Below the pieces are notes generated by a model. That model saw only the letters and a program-made list of their open reading frames with translations. It had not been told where the DNA came from and made no database searches. Both the position numbers and the translations under genes were made by a program. 64,000 nt of DNA from Dryomyza anilis (lineage: Eukaryota > Arthropoda > Insecta > Diptera > Dryomyzidae): the NCBI GenBank assembly GCA_951804985.1, contig OX638132.1, positions 23,536,617 through 23,600,616 on the forward strand, written 5' to 3'. Below, in pieces: positions 45,690 through 57,180 of the stretch (the stretch's first letter is position 1; the number at the start of each line of letters is the position of its first letter).

Positions 45690-45724
45690 CCGCTCATTTC
45701 GAGCGCTTTAAAATGAGCACAGCA

Positions 45725-46524
45725 CCTTAGATGCCAACTTCATGGGAAAAATTCCTTTTGAGGCATTTTTTAATTGCTAAGGGATTAGGGATTTCTCTCG
45801 AGATTTTTTAATTCAGCGATGGATTTTTCAATTCATGAGGGAGTTTTTTTTCGCATAGGTTTTTTTATTATTTGGCGTATATTTTTTGATACATTTTCTA
45901 TATTATTTTGTTTAAATTTTTGATTTTTTATCCCAAAAAAAAAAAAACACCAAAAACTAATTCATATGCAATACAATTTTTATTGCGATGAATTTCACAG
46001 CGACGCACAGAAGAACAATCTCGTTTTATTGCTTTACAGAGTTGCCATGTTTTTTTTAAATTTTACGAAAATAAGTTCTAGAATTTAAAAAAAAGTTGAA
46101 TTGAAGAAATTTTATTTACAATGCAATTATATAAAATGATAAAATTAATTTTGTTGACTTTCAAAAATTATAAATTTTTTAATTATTTGATGCAAATACA
46201 GACATTCAGACAAAATAATGGACGTCATTTACGAACTCAAATGAAATTAAAGTTCCTTTTAGTTTGTAATAAAATATGTGATGAATATTTATTTGATATG
46301 TTTCATATTAATCTTGTTAAAGAAGTTTATTTATTAGATCACTATTTAAATATTTTTTTTTTATAAATGTGAGTTTTTTGAGAGATTTTTAATGCCTGAG
46401 GGATTTTATGTACGAATTTTTATTGTTGAGGGATTTTATTTCTGAAAAGTCTCACGAGGGATTTTTTATTTTTTGCAGTGGGAAAAGGCGATTTTTTTTG
46501 GGGGATTTTAGGTTGGCATCTATT
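45725..46524. mobile_element. 800-bp non-autonomous TIR element
   Basis: AGATGCCAAC (45729-45738) faces GTTGGCATCT (46512-46521). CACAGCA lies just outside at 45718-45724 and 46525-46531, a possible 7-8-bp duplication. 'gagggattttt' words recur near both ends. Short frames inside have no transposase motifs. A hAT relationship is possible from the duplication length only. Confidence 0.5.
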
Positions 46525-47450
46525 CACAGCAAACATATTGAAAAAGAAAAACTTCATGGAATTTACAATAATTATAAGTTTTATTGTTAACGGGTAGAAT
46601 CATAACTAAACGAACAGAATATATATTTTTCCATAATGAACGCGCCTTCTAAGGGTCGTTACAATATATGCACAAACTACTCTATCACTTGAAAATGCCC
46701 TTTTCAGCACTTTTTCCCGTTGGGCATATGTAGTATAGCCTGTGTTTGTGTCTATGGCTGTGTAGCACATATTATTAAGCCCAAGTTGCGATTGTATTGC
46801 TGCGATAGAGACAACAGCAACGAGCAACTAAATGAATGTTTTTTACGGGAAACGTGCAAATTTAACAACTGCGTCAGTGTAGGTGTGAATTATATAATTA
46901 CATACGTGTGCTTTGATTTCAAAATATTGCCTGCTCACTATGTAGTATGTGTTTTAAATTTTATCAAGTGATTTATTTTCGAGCCCGCAGTACGTTCAGT
47001 GGGACATGCAATGGCATTGCAAAGCAGGAAAAAGAGAAAAACCAAATAAAATCTATTAATAACAGACATACATAGAAAAGAAATAAAATTTTTATTAATT
47101 CAACCAAAAGCTTTAATTACAAACCAAGCTATTACAAATATACAAAATATATAAGATACACAAAATATACAGAATACACAAAATATATAAAAAATACACA
47201 AATGATAATCAAATATTACCATTAGGAAGGATCGAAACAAAGTTTTATTTTTACTTCAATTTGTAATAGGGACTAGGTGACATAATGCTGTTAGAGATAA
47301 CCACTAAAAATTTGTATCGAAAAAAATGTCCTGTGAACGCGCATTGCAGATTATGTCACAAAAATAATTTATACCCATAATTATATATTATTTACCATAA
47401 AAATTATTTTTTTTTTGAATCGGAATAGGCTCAAAAAATTGAGTTTGAAT
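46525..47450. other. Unassigned region with small family A fragment
   Basis: About 46612-46676 matches part of family A on the minus strand ('ccttctaagggtcgttac', 'aatatatgcacaaa'). The rest is unassigned; short frames at 46720-46971 are not convincing. Confidence 0.4.
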
Positions 47451-48067
47451 TAGACGTCTGCGCAGATGTATTTTAAGTTCCCTCTGCAAAATATGCACTA
47501 CTGCACTCTACAGTATTGAGTACATTTTGCAATGACAGTCGACAGTATTATAGTGGAGTCTCTCCAGAGTCTGCACTTCACTACAGTATTTGTTTCATTG
47601 GTGTCAACTTGTGTCAAGACATTTTTATTAAACATTCAATGTTTTGAATGTTCAGCTGAACATGCCAGGAACATAGTGGGTGCAGTGATTGAGCGCAGCG
47701 AGTAACAAGTGAGAAGACGTAAATTGAAAACAATAACAAATCTCACGCTTGACGTTCGATGGCAGCAATATTCTTGTCGGTATTTATGTTTTTATAAAAA
47801 AATTAAAACAAACATTATTAAAAAAAATGTTAAAAAATGTATACGATAAAACAACGCATTCGACCAAAAGCAATATATCCAAAATAAATAAAAAAAAATT
47901 ACAATGTTGTTTGAAATTAAAATAACTTAACATAAAATATAAAACGATTTTCATAACCTTTTGAATTTTTGCTATATTTTAATATCAATGAAAATTCTAC
48001 AGATTAAGAATGATAAAAAATTTAAATTGCACTCAGTTACTCAGTATCATAAGCAGTTCATTTCAGT
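47451..48067 (+). mobile_element. Family E (hAT-like) element, right end lost
   Basis: It starts TAGACGTCTG like the complete copy at 50474 (TAGACATCTG) and shares 'ctactgcactctacag', 'gagtaac.agtgagaagacg', 'tgttgtcggtatttatg'-like and 'gaatgataaaaaat' words. Similarity stops at 'catttcagt', where family C begins. Confidence 0.6.
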
Positions 48068-48900
48068 GGGGTAGCATAGGGACATGGTATAAAATGGGAA
48101 ATCGCAATTTTTGGACATGTTTTTGCACTTAGAGAAATAAAAACAATTTTCAATTACTTCTTAATATGGCATACATTTTTTCATCCGTGGTTATAATCAA
48201 ATTAATACAATTTTTTTGCATTTTGAGAACAAGTGAAAAAAAAATGTTTTTGAAAGTTATTTCAAGTGCTATTGTTTACTATCAAAAGATGTGATTTTTT
48301 GTCGTTTGTAATTAGGAAGGTATATTTAAAATGATTGGTTATAAAGAATTTGCAATATTAGGGTAAAGTGGAATGCACTCTCTGGGCTAAAGTGGGAAAT
48401 GTAATTCAAGCAATGCTTGTTGTAATTTTAGTGCAAATATGTTGTTTAATTTATTATTTAATTGGTTTAACGCAGATAAAACTTCAATCGTATCGCCAAA
48501 ATAATGAAAAGCTAAATTTTGTCTTCAACTGAAATAAGATTTAAATTGCAGAAGAAAACCGAGAACTTCAAACAAGAACAAAAGAAGAATAGATCAGTAA
48601 TGATTCATTAACTTCGTCAGAAAAGGAAGAATTTTGTACAATTTGCTTGAATGAAATTACGAGAAATATAAATGTTATGCAATTTCCCACTTTACCCCAA
48701 GATTTTTCAATAAGTCCGAAATTGAGGTGTTTAGAAAAGTCGCTCAAAAATCAATTAAAAGTCATATAAATGGTATCCTTTCAATGCAAAAATTAAGATC
48801 ACGAATCCGTCTATGAAATAGAGCCTTCGAAAGAAATTAAAATGTTTTTTAATTTTAATTAATTTAATTTTAAAAAACGTATCCTACCTCAGGACCCCTT
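48068..48900 (+). mobile_element. Family C element, copy 1
   Basis: Begins 'ggggtagcataggga' and shares 'gacatgtttttgc', 'cttcttaatatggcata'-like, 'tttttcatcc.tggttataat' and 'gggtaaagtgg' words with 59070-59565. Non-coding. Confidence 0.5.
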
Positions 48901-50304
48901 TTTTTAACTTCAAGGGCGATGCGCGATCATAAGATTCGCTTTAAAATTGATGCAATTTTAACACGACATCAATATATTCAAAAAAAAATTTTGAGGCTAT
49001 TCCGATTCAAAAAAACAAATATTTATATGGTAAAAAATAGCTTTCAAGGGTTTTAAAACAGGCCATTATTTTTCCTACTCAAATTTTTGGATATTCGTGG
49101 AACTTTAAAGCCGTATTACAATTGTGGGAAAAACTGCCATCCGCCTTAATTAACATTCTTAAATTATAACTTTTCTACCTTACGTTAACAATTAATTTTT
49201 TTCGCGCTAAGAGTTCTTCATGTGTTCATAAATATATTTTCAGTTTGTCTTAAAGAAAAAACATATATTTGGATTATCCTTCGCGGCCTACAACGTTTCT
49301 GCCTGTTTTGGTAATTTAATAAATAGTTCGTTTTATGCTTATTGCTTTCTTTTGATATTTTTTTTTGCAAGCGTCTACCTCAAGAGAACCGGCAAACACT
49401 TCGAATGTCACTTATCGCTTGCCTTGTCATTATCCTTGATTATTGCATTAATTTCCTTTTTCGATGAATTCGCCATAGTAAAAGTGAATGGGAGGCCTTG
49501 AGAAGCGAAGGCTAAGATTTCAATAGGGTGTCTTCACTGCTAGTTTTAACCATCAGTTCAGACCACACTGAAAGCCTTGCGAGCTGCCAGTAACGGAAAT
49601 TAGTTTCAATTAGAATTAATTGCACGGACAGCGTTGTCAGGATAAGAAAAGCACTAACCTAACAGTTGTACGTGATCTACAGTGTGTAAGTGTAATCAAT
49701 AAATTTTACCCCCGATAATTCGAAGTATTTTGTTTACTTCATTTCTATCTTCTTCAAATAATGCAGTATTGTTCTACAGATTCTCTTAATTTTTGCCTTT
49801 TTGGTCGATTTGTCTCTGTGACTGCTTAGATAAACTTCTCATTATGTTGTAATTTATGCTTCTGGGAATTTCGTTTTATCTGCGAATATTCATTTCTTCA
49901 TAAATTGAATAATTTTACGCGTTTAGCGTAAAAATAACGTATTAACTAAATAACAAGATTACATTCAATCTCTCCAGGGTTTGTCGGTAACAGTCACTGT
50001 AGTAGCGGCAAATGTGTCATGCGTGTGGTTTAATTTAAATTTTGTCGAAAACATTTAAGGCGCAATTTTGCGGTTCACAAATTTTTCGCAGAATTTGAGC
50101 GATTTTTAATTTCAGCTAAGTGCATTTGCTTTTCTTTGTGTTATATTTTTATGTGTTAATATTTACGAGAATTTGAAGAAAATAGCAAATTATATTCGTC
50201 GATTCATAAATTTCGATTTTATTGTAAGCAACAATTCTGTGGCAATGTGAATGCTTGCATCATATTCCTCATATACGAATCAATTTTAAGTCCAATTTTC
50301 AAAA
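48901..50304. other. Unassigned region
   Basis: About 48976-49035 is the near reverse complement of 47385-47440 ('gaatcggaatag' against 'ctattccgattc'). The remainder has no gene that I can support; 49380-49650 is GC-richer but without open frames of note. Confidence 0.4.
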
Positions 50305-50473
50305 TGAAAAAAAAAACGAAATTCTGTACACCTACCCATTTGTAAATGTGTGTATCAAGTGAATGGAAATTCTTCAGCGATTGAAAGTTTGCAGTTTTTT
50401 CAGGATTCGAATACACTGGTGATCTATATACAATACTTTGAATGATAACCACACATATCCGTAGGGTATTTAT

Positions 50474-51280
50474 TAGACATCTGAATAAATGTTTTTGAAC
50501 TATCCTCTGCAATATGCTCTACTGCACTCTACAGTTTTTAATGCATTTTGCAAATGACAGATAGTGAAATCTCTCGGCCGACTTCACTTCACTGCAGTAT
50601 TTGTTTCGCGGGAGTCAAGTACTGTCAAAATATCAAGCTATTCAAAACATTCAATATTTTTAAAAACAAAACCAAATGACACTACTGTCGCTGAACATTT
50701 ACTAATACAGTGGGTGCTGAGTGTGAGCGCAAATAGTAACGAGTGAGAAGACGAACATTGAAACAACAACAAATCTGCTGCTCGGCGTTCGACGGCAGTT
50801 ATGTTGTTGTCGGTATTTATGTGTTAATAAAAATTACAAGAAACATTATTTAAAAAAAAAAAATTGTTTTCGACTCTTTGGTCAAAAAGCAAAATAAACA
50901 GCAATATTTTTTTTATTTAAATTAAATAATGAACAAATAATGTTCGATTAATAAAAATCATAATAGAACATTATATAATTTTCTTATATTTTTGTTTATT
51001 TCTATATTTCAATATTAATGAAAATTCCTTTGAGTAAGAATGATAAAAAATATGTAAAATGCACTAAGTACTCGGTGTCATAAGTCGTTCATTTCAGTAT
51101 TTGAATTTTTATTACACATTATCATATACCGCTTCACTGCAGTTTTGTTTTGACAGTACTTGGTGCTCTGTTGTTCTGAGCAATACATTCATTTGATTTT
51201 CAAGCATAGCGTTGACTACAGTAAATGTTTTAAAACAAAGTGAATGTCTTGAAGTGGGTTTCAAATGCACTTGATGTCTA
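50474..51280 (+). mobile_element. Family E element, complete, hAT-like
   Basis: TIR-like ends TAGACATC and GATGTCTA, flanked by 8-bp GTATTTAT (50466-50473) and GTATTTAC (51281-51288), which differ at one base. The host family B sequence is restored when the insert is removed. Non-coding, 807 bp. The 8-bp duplication points to hAT (or P-type) machinery. Confidence 0.65.
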
Positions 51281-51333
51281 GTATTTACAGTCGACTTAGA
51301 CCGACCATAATTTTGATAATCCTATCTATCATA

Positions 51334-52625
51334 AGGGTTTTTCAATAAGAGCGCTACAAAGCGCTATAAAATAAAAACAGTTTTGGATATCAATGAAATT
51401 CTTTATTCCTGTAAAAGTACGTTCGATGCCATTATGTATGGAACTCGATTTATTTTGCATGGCCACCACGGGCACGCTTGCAGAAGTCCAGACGCTGAAC
51501 CCAATTTTCGAAGGTTTTCAAGCATAAATCGGCCGATACTGCTGCAATTTCACGTTCGATATTCGTACGAAGTTCATCAATCGTCGCTGGCTTGTTGGCA
51601 TAGAACATAGACTTGACGTAGCCCTATAGAAAATAGTCTAACGGCGTCAAATCGCACGACCGAGGCAGCCAATCGACTGGACCATTTCGTGAGATAACAC
51701 GTTCTCCAAACTTGGTTTCCAATAAATTCATTGTGGCATTCGCTGTGTGGCTTGTGGCGCCATCCTGTTGGAACCACATGTCCTCCAAGTCCATATCATC
51801 CAATTGGGACCAAAAATATTCGGTTATCATTGAACGGTAGCGATTCCCATTCACCACAGTAACGTGCCGGTCTTGATCATCACGGAAGAAGTACGGCCCA
51901 ATGACGCCGCCGGCCCACAAACCGCACCAAACCGTAATTTTTTCGGGATGCAATGATGACTCATGGAGTACGTGATGTTTGCTGTCTGATCAATAACGCA
52001 TATTTTGTTATTGACGAAGCCATTCAGCCACAAATGAGCCTCATCGCTGAAGATGATTTTTCGCTGAAAATCCGAATCATTTTCAAGTTGTTGCTCACCC
52101 CAATTCAAGAACATACGAAGCTTATGGTGGTCAAGCGGCTTCAGTTCTTGTGTCAATTTGATTTGGTAAGGATGTAGGCCAAGATCTGTTCGCAAAATTC
52201 GCCACAAGGACGCAACAGAGATGCCCAACGTTTAAGAACGACGTGTGAGAGACACATTTGGGCTTTCTTCAACTGAAGCCTCAGCGGCAGCAATATTCTC
52301 GACACTACGGGCACTTTTTTATCTCACTGGCACGAGACTGTACTGTGCCTGTGGATTCATTTTTTCCAGTAGACGCTCAATTGTTGATCTGCTAGGATGG
52401 TTATGACGACCATAAATTGGATGTAGCGCTCTTAACATTGAGTCCACTGACTCCGAATTTCGGTAGTAAATTTTAATAATTTTGACACGTTGTTGGCTCG
52501 TTTATCTTTCCATCATGAAATGGCAAACCTTACTGAAGAGAAATGTCAAAAGAGCGGCAAGAAATATGGCGTCGTTTGCTGTCCCTGTCGCTCTACTTTT
52601 GTAGCGTCCCTGTTGAAAACCCTTT
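51334..52625 (-). mobile_element. DD41D (rosa-type) mariner element
   Basis: Ends start AGGGTTTTTCAA; TA duplications lie at 51332-51333 and 52626-52627. Length 1.29 kb, normal for the group. Subterminal repeats match the MITE at 18653-18992 and the partial end at 63968-64000. Confidence 0.7.
51450..52380 (-). pseudogene. DD41D mariner transposase, broken
   Basis: On the minus strand: N-terminal relic with TIERLLEKMNPQ and SLTRRS, then VASLWRILRTDLGLHPY, the first catalytic Asp in IIFSDEAHLWLNG, a frameshift near 51945, WCGLWAGGVIGPYFF, the second Asp in QQDGATSHT, and the third in LTPLDYFL (Asp codon 51636-51638). Counting gives 41 residues between the second and third Asp, the spacing of the rosa group described from Ceratitis. 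A TAG at 51624-51626 replaces the Trp expected after DYFL; the frame then continues to RARGGHAK and TAA at 51450-51452. Further stops occur in the first third. Not functional. Confidence 0.8.
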
Positions 52626-52675
52626 TACTATAAAATTTTCCATGTGATCTAAGTTTCCCAACTGTTTTTTTTTTA

Positions 52676-53719
52676 CTTTTTGTCAATAGGTTTGAAAATA
52701 CAGTATGTTTAAAGAAATGAAAATAGGACACATAGACCTTTTTAAAAATTATATAACTTTGCATCTGTACATCATATAGCGTCAAATTTGGCCACATTTT
52801 GAAGGTAATAGAATTTTCTGTATTTTTTTTATACACATTTAATATGTTTTGCATTAGAATGTGTAATTATGTCCGAGATTATATTAATTAAAATGCTTTG
52901 TCAGGTTATATTTGAAATATTATTAATGTTATTTATTAATTAAAATAAAAGTAGAATGTAATTATATTAACGAATACGCGCTAGTCACGTCTGCTCTCTT
53001 TGATGGTTCGACAACAACTGGCGATTGGCTTTGACGAAGCCAAGCGCTTCGTGTTCGTGCGCTGCTTGCGCCACGTCGATTACACATGTAACTATTATAA
53101 GCAATTAAAATTAGGGTATATTAATTTTTTTAAAAATTAAGACTAATTTTCCTCGTTTAAATAAAAAACATTATTTAAAAAAAATCAAAAATGTCTAATT
53201 TATTTTTAATTTTTCTTTAATTTGCATAAATAATTTTCATAATATTTCTAAATATAATTTTCAGTATCAGTTGGAAAATTTAAAAATATGCAAAGCTCAA
53301 ATACTGTTAACTTTCTCGTAGGAATTTAAGAATTATATACTTGCCAGTTAAAACTAGTCGATACCTTTTTGAAATCTCTTCAAATACCTCTCAGTTAAAC
53401 AAGACCATAATTTGTCTGTCCCAGTGAAACTAGTAAAAAACCAAGAGGTATTTGAAAAGTAAATCCCTGTCATTAAAATAGTCAAGAATTGGTCAGATAT
53501 TCGTAGGCAAATAACCAGAATTTTAATTGCCAATTTCTGGACGAAAAGTAAAACTGGCTGGTTACTGGTAAAATCTTGGTAAGAATTGTTGCTTGGGTTT
53601 GTACCCGGATTTGGTATACAGGATATCAACGACATTGCGATTTATTGATTGAACCTGATCGTACTAAAATGGCCATACAAATTCAATAAAATGCCATCAG
53701 TGTTCACATTATTCGAAAA
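52676..53719. other. Unassigned region
   Basis: No supported gene. A GC-richer patch at 52975-53085 has no long frame. Confidence 0.4.
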
Positions 53720-54310
53720 TGCAAACGGAGTAAATTTCGAAAATTTGAGGGTTAGAAATTAGTAAAAAGGAGTAAAATTGGAAATATTGCAAAATCGAGT
53801 AAATTTAATGTAAAAGGAATACAAAATTTAATGTAGGAGTAAAATTGACAAAAAAGGAGTGTAATATGCATTATTTTATCATATTTAAAAAAACAAATAT
53901 GATATTTGAATTTTTAATTTTTTTATTCATATCTGATATTATAATGATAATGTTTACAGGGTGGTCCATTTTATAGTTGGAGTGTGGAATACCCAATGAA
54001 ATAGATGGTTTGTCAAAAATTACCTTAATAAAGTTGATACAAATATTTAATGTCCAGAGCAAAAAGATGATATTAATTTTACAGATAATCGATCATAGTT
54101 ATTAGAAAAATTATGATATTGACATTTTATTTCGGGCGCTATAAAATTTTCCTTCTCAAATTAATAAAAAATGAAGCAGTTTTTGCAAAGGGAGTGGTCT
54201 TTAGTAAAAGGGAGTAGAAAATTATAAGAAAGAAAAAGGAGAGGAGTAGAGGAGTAGATTTTAAAAATACAAATGATATGGAGTAGATTTACTCCGATCG
54301 GAGTAGAATG
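53720..54310. repeat. Low-complexity GGAGTA-rich region
   Basis: Irregular repeats of 'ggagtaaaatt' and 'gagtaga', with the perfect 14-bp palindrome ACTCCGATCGGAGT at 54291-54304. A 'tacagggtggtcca' word near 53957 resembles the element end at 15194. Confidence 0.5.
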
Positions 54311-54779
54311 AGAACAATGAATACCTCCTATCTACATTATCAACAAATGTAGTGAAAATACCGCCTGTCTGCAGTAGTAGTGACAAATTGAAAAGAAAAA
54401 CGTAAAATTAAAAGATTACCACAATAGGAAAATCACAATATCAACGAGTGAAAACATAAAAAACTAGTTTGACTGATGTTGTCTTGCGTTGTAGTTTTTC
54501 TACAAACAGCTGATTTGAATGAAAACAATAAATATTGGTTGATCTAATGTTATATAATTTTGTCTATATTCGGTTCGCAAATATTACAATATTCTTTTTA
54601 TTACCATTTTATAGTTATATTTTTGATCACTGCGTATAAATGAAAGAAATAAAATCGTTGAATGTTGAAAGAGGATGCACAACAAATTGCATTAAACTGA
54701 CACAAACTGAATACAGCGTGGACAGACAACGGCTACAAGAAACACAAGAATACCAAATAATGTTCAACGAATGCTTAAA

Positions 54780-54919
54780 ATGACATTTGTCATGATGACC
54801 ATGCAGCCGACGAAGGATTTCGTAATTATTTTGACGTTGTGCTCACGTTTTGGCAAAGAAATGATATTCGCACGAATAGACGTGATGTCATTTGTGGTGC
54901 TGTTCATGTTCAACAGTCC
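54780..54919 (+). other. Possible host exon with splice-donor-like end, weak
   Basis: From ATG 54780 a frame runs 46-47 codons to a donor-like GTAAGC (54920-54925). The peptide has hydrophobic stretches (FVIILTLC, SFVVLFMF). The minus strand is also open here (54764-55084) and starts with a Leu-rich signal-like segment, so the coding strand cannot be decided. GC content is above the surroundings. No family recognised. Confidence 0.2.
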
Positions 54920-55180
54920 GTAAGCAACACATGCACCGCACAAACAGAACAGAAAGACAGACACTCGGTTGGTCAGTCTTCCGTGCATGCAACGTAGCGT
55001 CGCAACAACGTTAAAACTTAAAAAAAAAAGTAAAAGCAGCAACAACAATGTCCAAACAGCGTTTGACAGCACAGCACATAACATCGAGAGCCATCAACAT
55101 ACGAGGCGCTTTTTTCAACGTTACAACTGCTTTTGGCTGCAATATGTGCACGAAGCATAGCAAAGAGCACAACCGAGTAA

Positions 55181-55254
55181 ACTGACAGACAGAGAGACAA
55201 CAGACAGACAAACAGACAGACAAACAGACAGACAAACAGACAGAAAGACAGGCA
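55181..55254 (+). repeat. GACA/GACAAACA microsatellite
   Basis: Imperfect tandem 'acagacagacaa' units, not associated with the family A or B core. Confidence 0.7.
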
Positions 55255-55612
55255 GTCTCAAATATAAATGAGCAGAATCCTGCAAATGCATGAACCGTAA
55301 ATGCGCAGCAATGGTGTCGGTGGCTGCAGGATATTTTAACTGCGAATGCCGGACACAAGAACACTGTGAACAGCATGACAAATTATGGAAATTCAATTGG
55401 CCGCCAATGTTGGTCCAAAAGACATATTTTTCATACGTATTAAAAGTGCCCACGGTATTGAAGACATATTTTACTCATCCAATGGAGCATTTTTAGTGGT
55501 AGAACTTTTTAAACAAATTCTATAAAAAAATATTTCATACTAGAGATCGGAGATAATGGTTAACCTTTTCAGATGTTCCTCAATAACTTTCATTAAATAA
55601 CATACATATCTA

Positions 55613-56579
55613 TCTATATATATAAAACTCTTGGTCCGTCTGTCGGTCTGTCTGACTGTCTGTCTGTCTGTCTGTTTGTTCCAGCATCACGTCTAAACCG
55701 CTGAACCAATTTAACTGAAATTTTGTAACAGGATACTATGAAGTCCGGAGGGTGTAATAGGCTATATATGGGCGCGATTGGACAGGGCGCCGTACCTCCC
55801 ATACAACATAAACATTCCAAACGACATAACTAAGCACATACACAAGCTAAAAAGATGAAACAAAAAACTCAAATATAAAAAAAAAATATACAAAAGCAAC
55901 CACATCACATTAATACTCACCATAATGAAACTCACCACACTAAAATCCACCACACTAAAACTCACCACACTAAAACTCACCACACTAAAACTCACTACAC
56001 TAAAACTCACCACACTAAAAGTAACACCATTAAATTCACCACAATAAAATTCACTACACTGAAACTCACCACAATAAAATTCGCCGTACTAAAACTCACC
56101 ACACTTAAACTTACCACACTAAAACTCACCACACCAAAATTCACCTCACCTAAACTCACCACACTGAAACTCACCACATTAAAATTCTACGGGGAAGAAT
56201 TATACGGGAAAGAATTCTACCAGGAAGAATTCTACCAGGAACAATTCTACCGGGATGAGTTCTACGGGAAGATTTCTTCCGGAAAGAATTCTACCGGGAT
56301 GAGTTCTACGGGAAGATTTCTACCGGGAAAAATTCTACGGGAAAGCGTTCTATGTGGAAGAATTTTACGGGGCAGTCTGAGAAAAAATTGTCTTTGGGAA
56401 AAGTTGTTTTGGCGGAGATTTATTATTTGGTTACTACATTTAAAACAAATAAAAAAAACTTCCACAGCCAAGCACGGGCCCCTGATATAAATAATAAAAA
56501 TGTTTTTTATGTTAATAAAATCGCTCCATATCTTTTAATTCACAAAATCTTGTCACGAGTCGTGCACGGGTCCAGCTAG
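55613..56579 (+). mobile_element. Non-autonomous Helitron, copy 2, with 15-bp minisatellites
   Basis: Starts TCTATATATATAAAACTCTT, ends GTCCAGCTAG followed by T, with the hairpin CACG-AGT-CGTG near 56554-56564. Shares 'ttccagcatcacgtctaaac' and the two 15-bp arrays (CACCACACTAAAACT, about 55918-56185; GAAGAATTCTACCGG type, about 56190-56345) with copy 1. No protein encoded. Confidence 0.75.
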
Positions 56580-56869
56580 TATTAAATAAATCAGTGAAAA
56601 CCCAAAAATTTAATACAACATATTCCAACAAAAAATGTGTTCGAACGAAACAACATTGTTCGAAAAATTTGTAATAATAAAAATAGAGGTTTTTATATAA
56701 CTCTCAACGCTTTATTTTTTTAACCCAGGTACGTCTATTGGACCAATATGGTTCAAATCGGTCTGAAAATTTGACAGTATTATTATGTATTATTTAAGTA
56801 AAGGGTTGTATAATTTACAGGCAGAAACGAGAAGCACGACAAAACACGAAAAAGTAAAAAATAATACCG
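56580..56869. other. Unassigned spacer
   Basis: Nothing recognised. Confidence 0.4.
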
Positions 56870-57180
56870 GAACCGTTTAGATCTTTGGAACCGGAATCGT
56901 TACTAAAAATGTGTGGAACCAGAACTGGAATTGGAAACCATATATTTTTCGGATTGGAATCGGAACCGATATTTTAAAAATCTCGGAACTAGAACCGAAA
57001 CAGATATTATATTCCATGTCAGGGAACGCAAAGAACCGATATCGGAGCAGTTATTAAAAAATATATGGAACCGGAATCGAAAAACATTTAATTTTTGTTT
57101 GGAACCAGAATCGGAACGGGAACCACAATTTTAAAAATCTCGGAACCCGAACCGTAACCGATATTCCAAAGGGTTTTAGT
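56870..57180. repeat. GGAACCGGAAT-type minisatellite
   Basis: Loose tandem of GGAACCG/GGAATCGG words with 'attttaaaaatctcggaac' spacers, ending 'gatattccaaagggttttag'. Related words in complement occur at 36358-36480 and 39890-39955, so this is a dispersed family. Its 73-codon frame is a repeat artefact. Confidence 0.55.

Larger units (their letters stand above)
41818..45691 (+). mobile_element. LOA-like non-LTR retrotransposon, 5'-truncated in ORF1
   Basis: Contains the last about 45 codons of ORF1, an intact ORF2, a short 3' untranslated region (45601-45675) and a poly-A run (45677-45689). GCTCATTT occurs just before the start (41810-41817) and just after the poly-A (45692-45699), a likely 8-bp target duplication. 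The intact ORF2 and clean boundaries suggest a fairly recent insertion. Confidence 0.75.
50305..52675 (+). mobile_element. Family B copy interrupted by two transposons
   Basis: Family B sequence runs 50305-50473 ('acacctacccatttgtaaat' to 'gtagggtattta'), resumes at 51281-51333 ('gtcgacttagaccgacc' to 'ctatctatca') and again at 52626-52675 ('ccatgtgatctaag' to 'cccaactg'). The gaps are exactly a family E element and a DD41D mariner. The first half of family B is missing. Confidence 0.7.

Noticed and set aside
55011..55453. Minus-strand ORFs with SVCLSVCLSV runs
   Set aside because: The run is the translation of a GACA/GTCT microsatellite.
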